The notes beneath the pieces are model-generated. The model had not been told where the DNA came from. It worked only from the letters and a program-made list of their open reading frames with translations, and made no database searches. Below are positions 62,468-64,000 of a stretch of 64,000 bases of DNA, in pieces. The DNA is from JBBQYA01 sp031412335 (GTDB taxonomy: Bacteria > Bacteroidota > Bacteroidia > Sphingobacteriales > Sphingobacteriaceae): assembly GCA_031412335.1 (NCBI GenBank), contig JANOCT010000023.1, positions 62,001 through 126,000 of the forward strand, read 5' to 3'. Position 1 is the stretch's first letter, and the number at the start of each line of letters is the position of its first letter. The position numbers were made by a program, and so were the translations under genes.

Positions 62468-64000
62468 ATGAAAACAATTGAAAAATTAAAAGTTACGCTG
62501 TTTATTATGTTTTTGAGTTTAAGTTTTCAAACTTTTGCTCAGAATTTTACCTTTCAAATTGAAATTGCTAATAATAAGGATATACCAATTATTGCAGAAA
62601 TGCGAAATGATGGTACAATATATTTGGTTAGTAATAATGAGGAAGTAAATTCAATTCTTAGCAATTATAGTATATTTAAATTTGAGCAAAGCTATTCTAC
62701 TGCACGTACTCCTTTTTTACAACGCATTTATACGTTTGAAGTAAATGATTTGCAACTTTTATATGATTTAAAAGATCAATTTCCTATTGCGTTTCCATAT
62801 GGAGAGGAAGAACCTGAAATTAAACTTGCTTATAGCCCAAATGACTATGGGTTGGTTGGAGCACAAACAGGATTAGATTTAATCAATGCAGAAGGAGCTT
62901 GGGATGTTACAAAAGGTGATCCAAATGTAATTATTGGAATAACAGACTCAAGAATTGAATCAAATCATCCTGATTTACAAACTCAAATAATCGGAATAAG
63001 ATCTAATCTTGGTGGTAACGACGATCATGGAACTAAAGTTTCTGGTTGTGCAGCTGCTGCTACAGATAATGGAATAGGAATTTCTGGAATTGGATTTAAT
63101 TCCAAAATTCTCTTTTCAAGTGAAAAAGGAATGGCTGAGCTTCTTAAAATGTCTCAAATTCAAGGAGTTAAGGTATTAAATGCAAGTTGGTATTATGACA
63201 ATTGTGCTTTTATTAAAGCTCATCAAGAGGTTTGTAACGAAATTTGGGAAAATGGGGTAATTCTTTGCTCTGGTGCCGGTAACAAAGATTCTACATTTTG
63301 TGGTTATAGAACTGCATATTTATTTCCAGCTTCTTATGATAACGTAATATCTGTAAGTTCTGTTGGTCATATTAATCCAATTGGTTTTATTGATCCCACC
63401 AATGGACTGCCAAATAATTGGAAAGATGTGCATGAAGATGTACCAGGTGATACTACCTCTACTCACCATCATAATGACAAGGTAGATATTTGTGCTCCTG
63501 GGTATAATGTACTTACCACAACTATTGGAGGGAATTACACAGGCGATTGGGGAACATCATTTTCTTCTCCAATAGTAGCTGGTGTTTGCGCTTTAGTATT
63601 AGCTGTAAATCCATGTTTAAGTCCTGAAGAAGTTGAATATATTATTAAAACAACTGCAGTTAATTTGGATATTATTCCAGAAAACCAACCTTATATTGGA
63701 TTGTTAGGAGCTGGTAGAATTGATGCAAAAGCAGCGGTAGAGTTTGCTAGAGATTATTATACTCAAATAGAAACTTTGGATATTAATGCAGATGAAACTT
63801 GGGATTCACCACAAAGTTTTATCGGAACAATAAACGTTATGCAAGGTGCTACTTTAACAATTACATCGAAAATTTATTTTGGTGCAAATACAAAGATAAT
63901 TGTTAAAAAAGGTGGTAAACTAATCATAGATGGAGGAATTCTGACCTCTGGGTGCACTTGGGAAGGCATCGAAGTTTATGGGAAAGGTGGTGTTATTCAA
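62468..64000 (+). CDS. Secreted subtilisin-like (S8) serine protease, partial
   Basis: 511 residues are present and the frame is open at the right edge. Signal peptide: VTLFIMFLSLSFQTFAQ. A propeptide-like stretch (25-125) precedes an S8 domain with Asp160 in GITDSRIESNHPDL, His187 in DDHGTKVSGC, oxyanion Asn272 in CSGAGNKDS and Ser364 in DWGTSFSSPIVAGV. All four catalytic residues are present; the usual DTG after Asp is DSR. From about residue 420 a repetitive part (INVMQGATLTITSKIYFGAN, IIVKKGGKLIIDGGILTSGC) looks like a right-handed beta-helix, often followed by a type IX sorting domain, which would lie outside the window. Confidence 0.9.
   Translation, partial: MKTIEKLKVTLFIMFLSLSFQTFAQNFTFQIEIANNKDIPIIAEMRNDGTIYLVSNNEEVNSILSNYSIFKFEQSYSTARTPFLQRIYTFEVNDLQLLYDLKDQFPIAFPYGEEEPEIKLAYSPNDYGLVGAQTGLDLINAEGAWDVTKGDPNVIIGITDSRIESNHPDLQTQIIGIRSNLGGNDDHGTKVSGCAAAATDNGIGISGIGFNSKILFSSEKGMAELLKMSQIQGVKVLNASWYYDNCAFIKAHQEVCNEIWENGVILCSGAGNKDSTFCGYRTAYLFPASYDNVISVSSVGHINPIGFIDPTNGLPNNWKDVHEDVPGDTTSTHHHNDKVDICAPGYNVLTTTIGGNYTGDWGTSFSSPIVAGVCALVLAVNPCLSPEEVEYIIKTTAVNLDIIPENQPYIGLLGAGRIDAKAAVEFARDYYTQIETLDINADETWDSPQSFIGTINVMQGATLTITSKIYFGANTKIIVKKGGKLIIDGGILTSGCTWEGIEVYGKGGVIQ

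Noticed and set aside
1..64000. Search for CRISPR arrays, insertion sequences, prophage, integrases, retrons, toxin-antitoxin or defence genes, and tRNA/rRNA
   Set aside because: No direct-repeat arrays, transposase, reverse transcriptase, nuclease-helicase cluster or tRNA-like cloverleaf was found; all long frames are explained by core or envelope genes.

Overview
The window is an AT-rich chromosomal segment of a member of the Bacteroidota. Evidence for this: a full-length SprA (type IX secretion translocon), a C-terminal type IX sorting domain, DUF4292, DUF6427-like and DUF721 proteins typical of the phylum, many -7 elements of the form TAnnTTTG, no convincing Shine-Dalgarno sequences, and genes for bacillithiol metabolism. 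I cannot fix the order; Cytophagales or Sphingobacteriales-like gene content seems most likely. About 54 protein genes are supported. I see no tRNA, rRNA, CRISPR array, insertion sequence, prophage, integrase, toxin-antitoxin or defence island.

Layout. 1-8495: a partial FKBP isomerase, nrnA, ndk, DUF721 (DciA-like) with recF, a TPR protein with ribH, a tiny lipoprotein, a LolA/DUF6503-like protein with ytxJ, OsmC, and a conserved exported protein with lipA. 8576-14036: an ECF sigma factor with its RskA-type anti-sigma (both apparently starting at TTG), then uvrA and a lytic transglycosylase on the other strand. 14234-20758: a pseudouridine synthase with a huge basic N-terminal extension, a possible structured intergenic RNA, bshA, a coiled-coil exported protein, and a GH3 plus beta-lactamase-fold fusion. 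20898-27181: mutL, two tandem rhomboid proteases, a membrane-anchored EEP-family protein and cysS. 27222-31997: an L,D-transpeptidase, a SprT-like protein and feoAB.

32209-43348 is one leftward block: maeB, ruvA, sprA (7.2 kb), gcvH, vanZ-like and a second tiny lipoprotein that the vanZ stop overlaps. 43538-45495 is a rightward trio: an AhpD-like protein, a DUF1348 NTF2-fold protein and an AraC regulator, with a strong terminator-like hairpin just before the second gene. 45566-56046 is a ten-gene leftward run of envelope and housekeeping genes (acylphosphatase, flippase, dut, nucleotidyltransferase, TPR, DUF4292 lipoprotein, EnvC-like, tatA, gatA, MltD-like), several joined by 1-4 base overlaps. 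The right end holds a membrane protein, a large exported protein, a secreted 5'-nucleotidase-like protein with a type IX sorting signal, and the start of a secreted subtilisin.

How parts fit together: SprA exports proteins such as the 5'-nucleotidase-like protein and probably the subtilisin. LipA makes the lipoyl group carried by GcvH. BshA starts bacillithiol synthesis and YtxJ is predicted to work with that thiol. Several enzymes (two MltD-like proteins, the L,D-transpeptidase, the GH3 fusion, the EnvC-like protein) act on peptidoglycan. The window is mostly conserved core genome. I did not find a convincing new multi-gene system. The best leads are the two tiny lipoproteins sharing a CP-[AS]-[YF]-G core, the terminator-like leader before the DUF1348/AraC genes, a possible iron operator at feoAB, the structured intergenic element near 16.1 kb, and the 28-residue repeats of the pseudouridine synthase.
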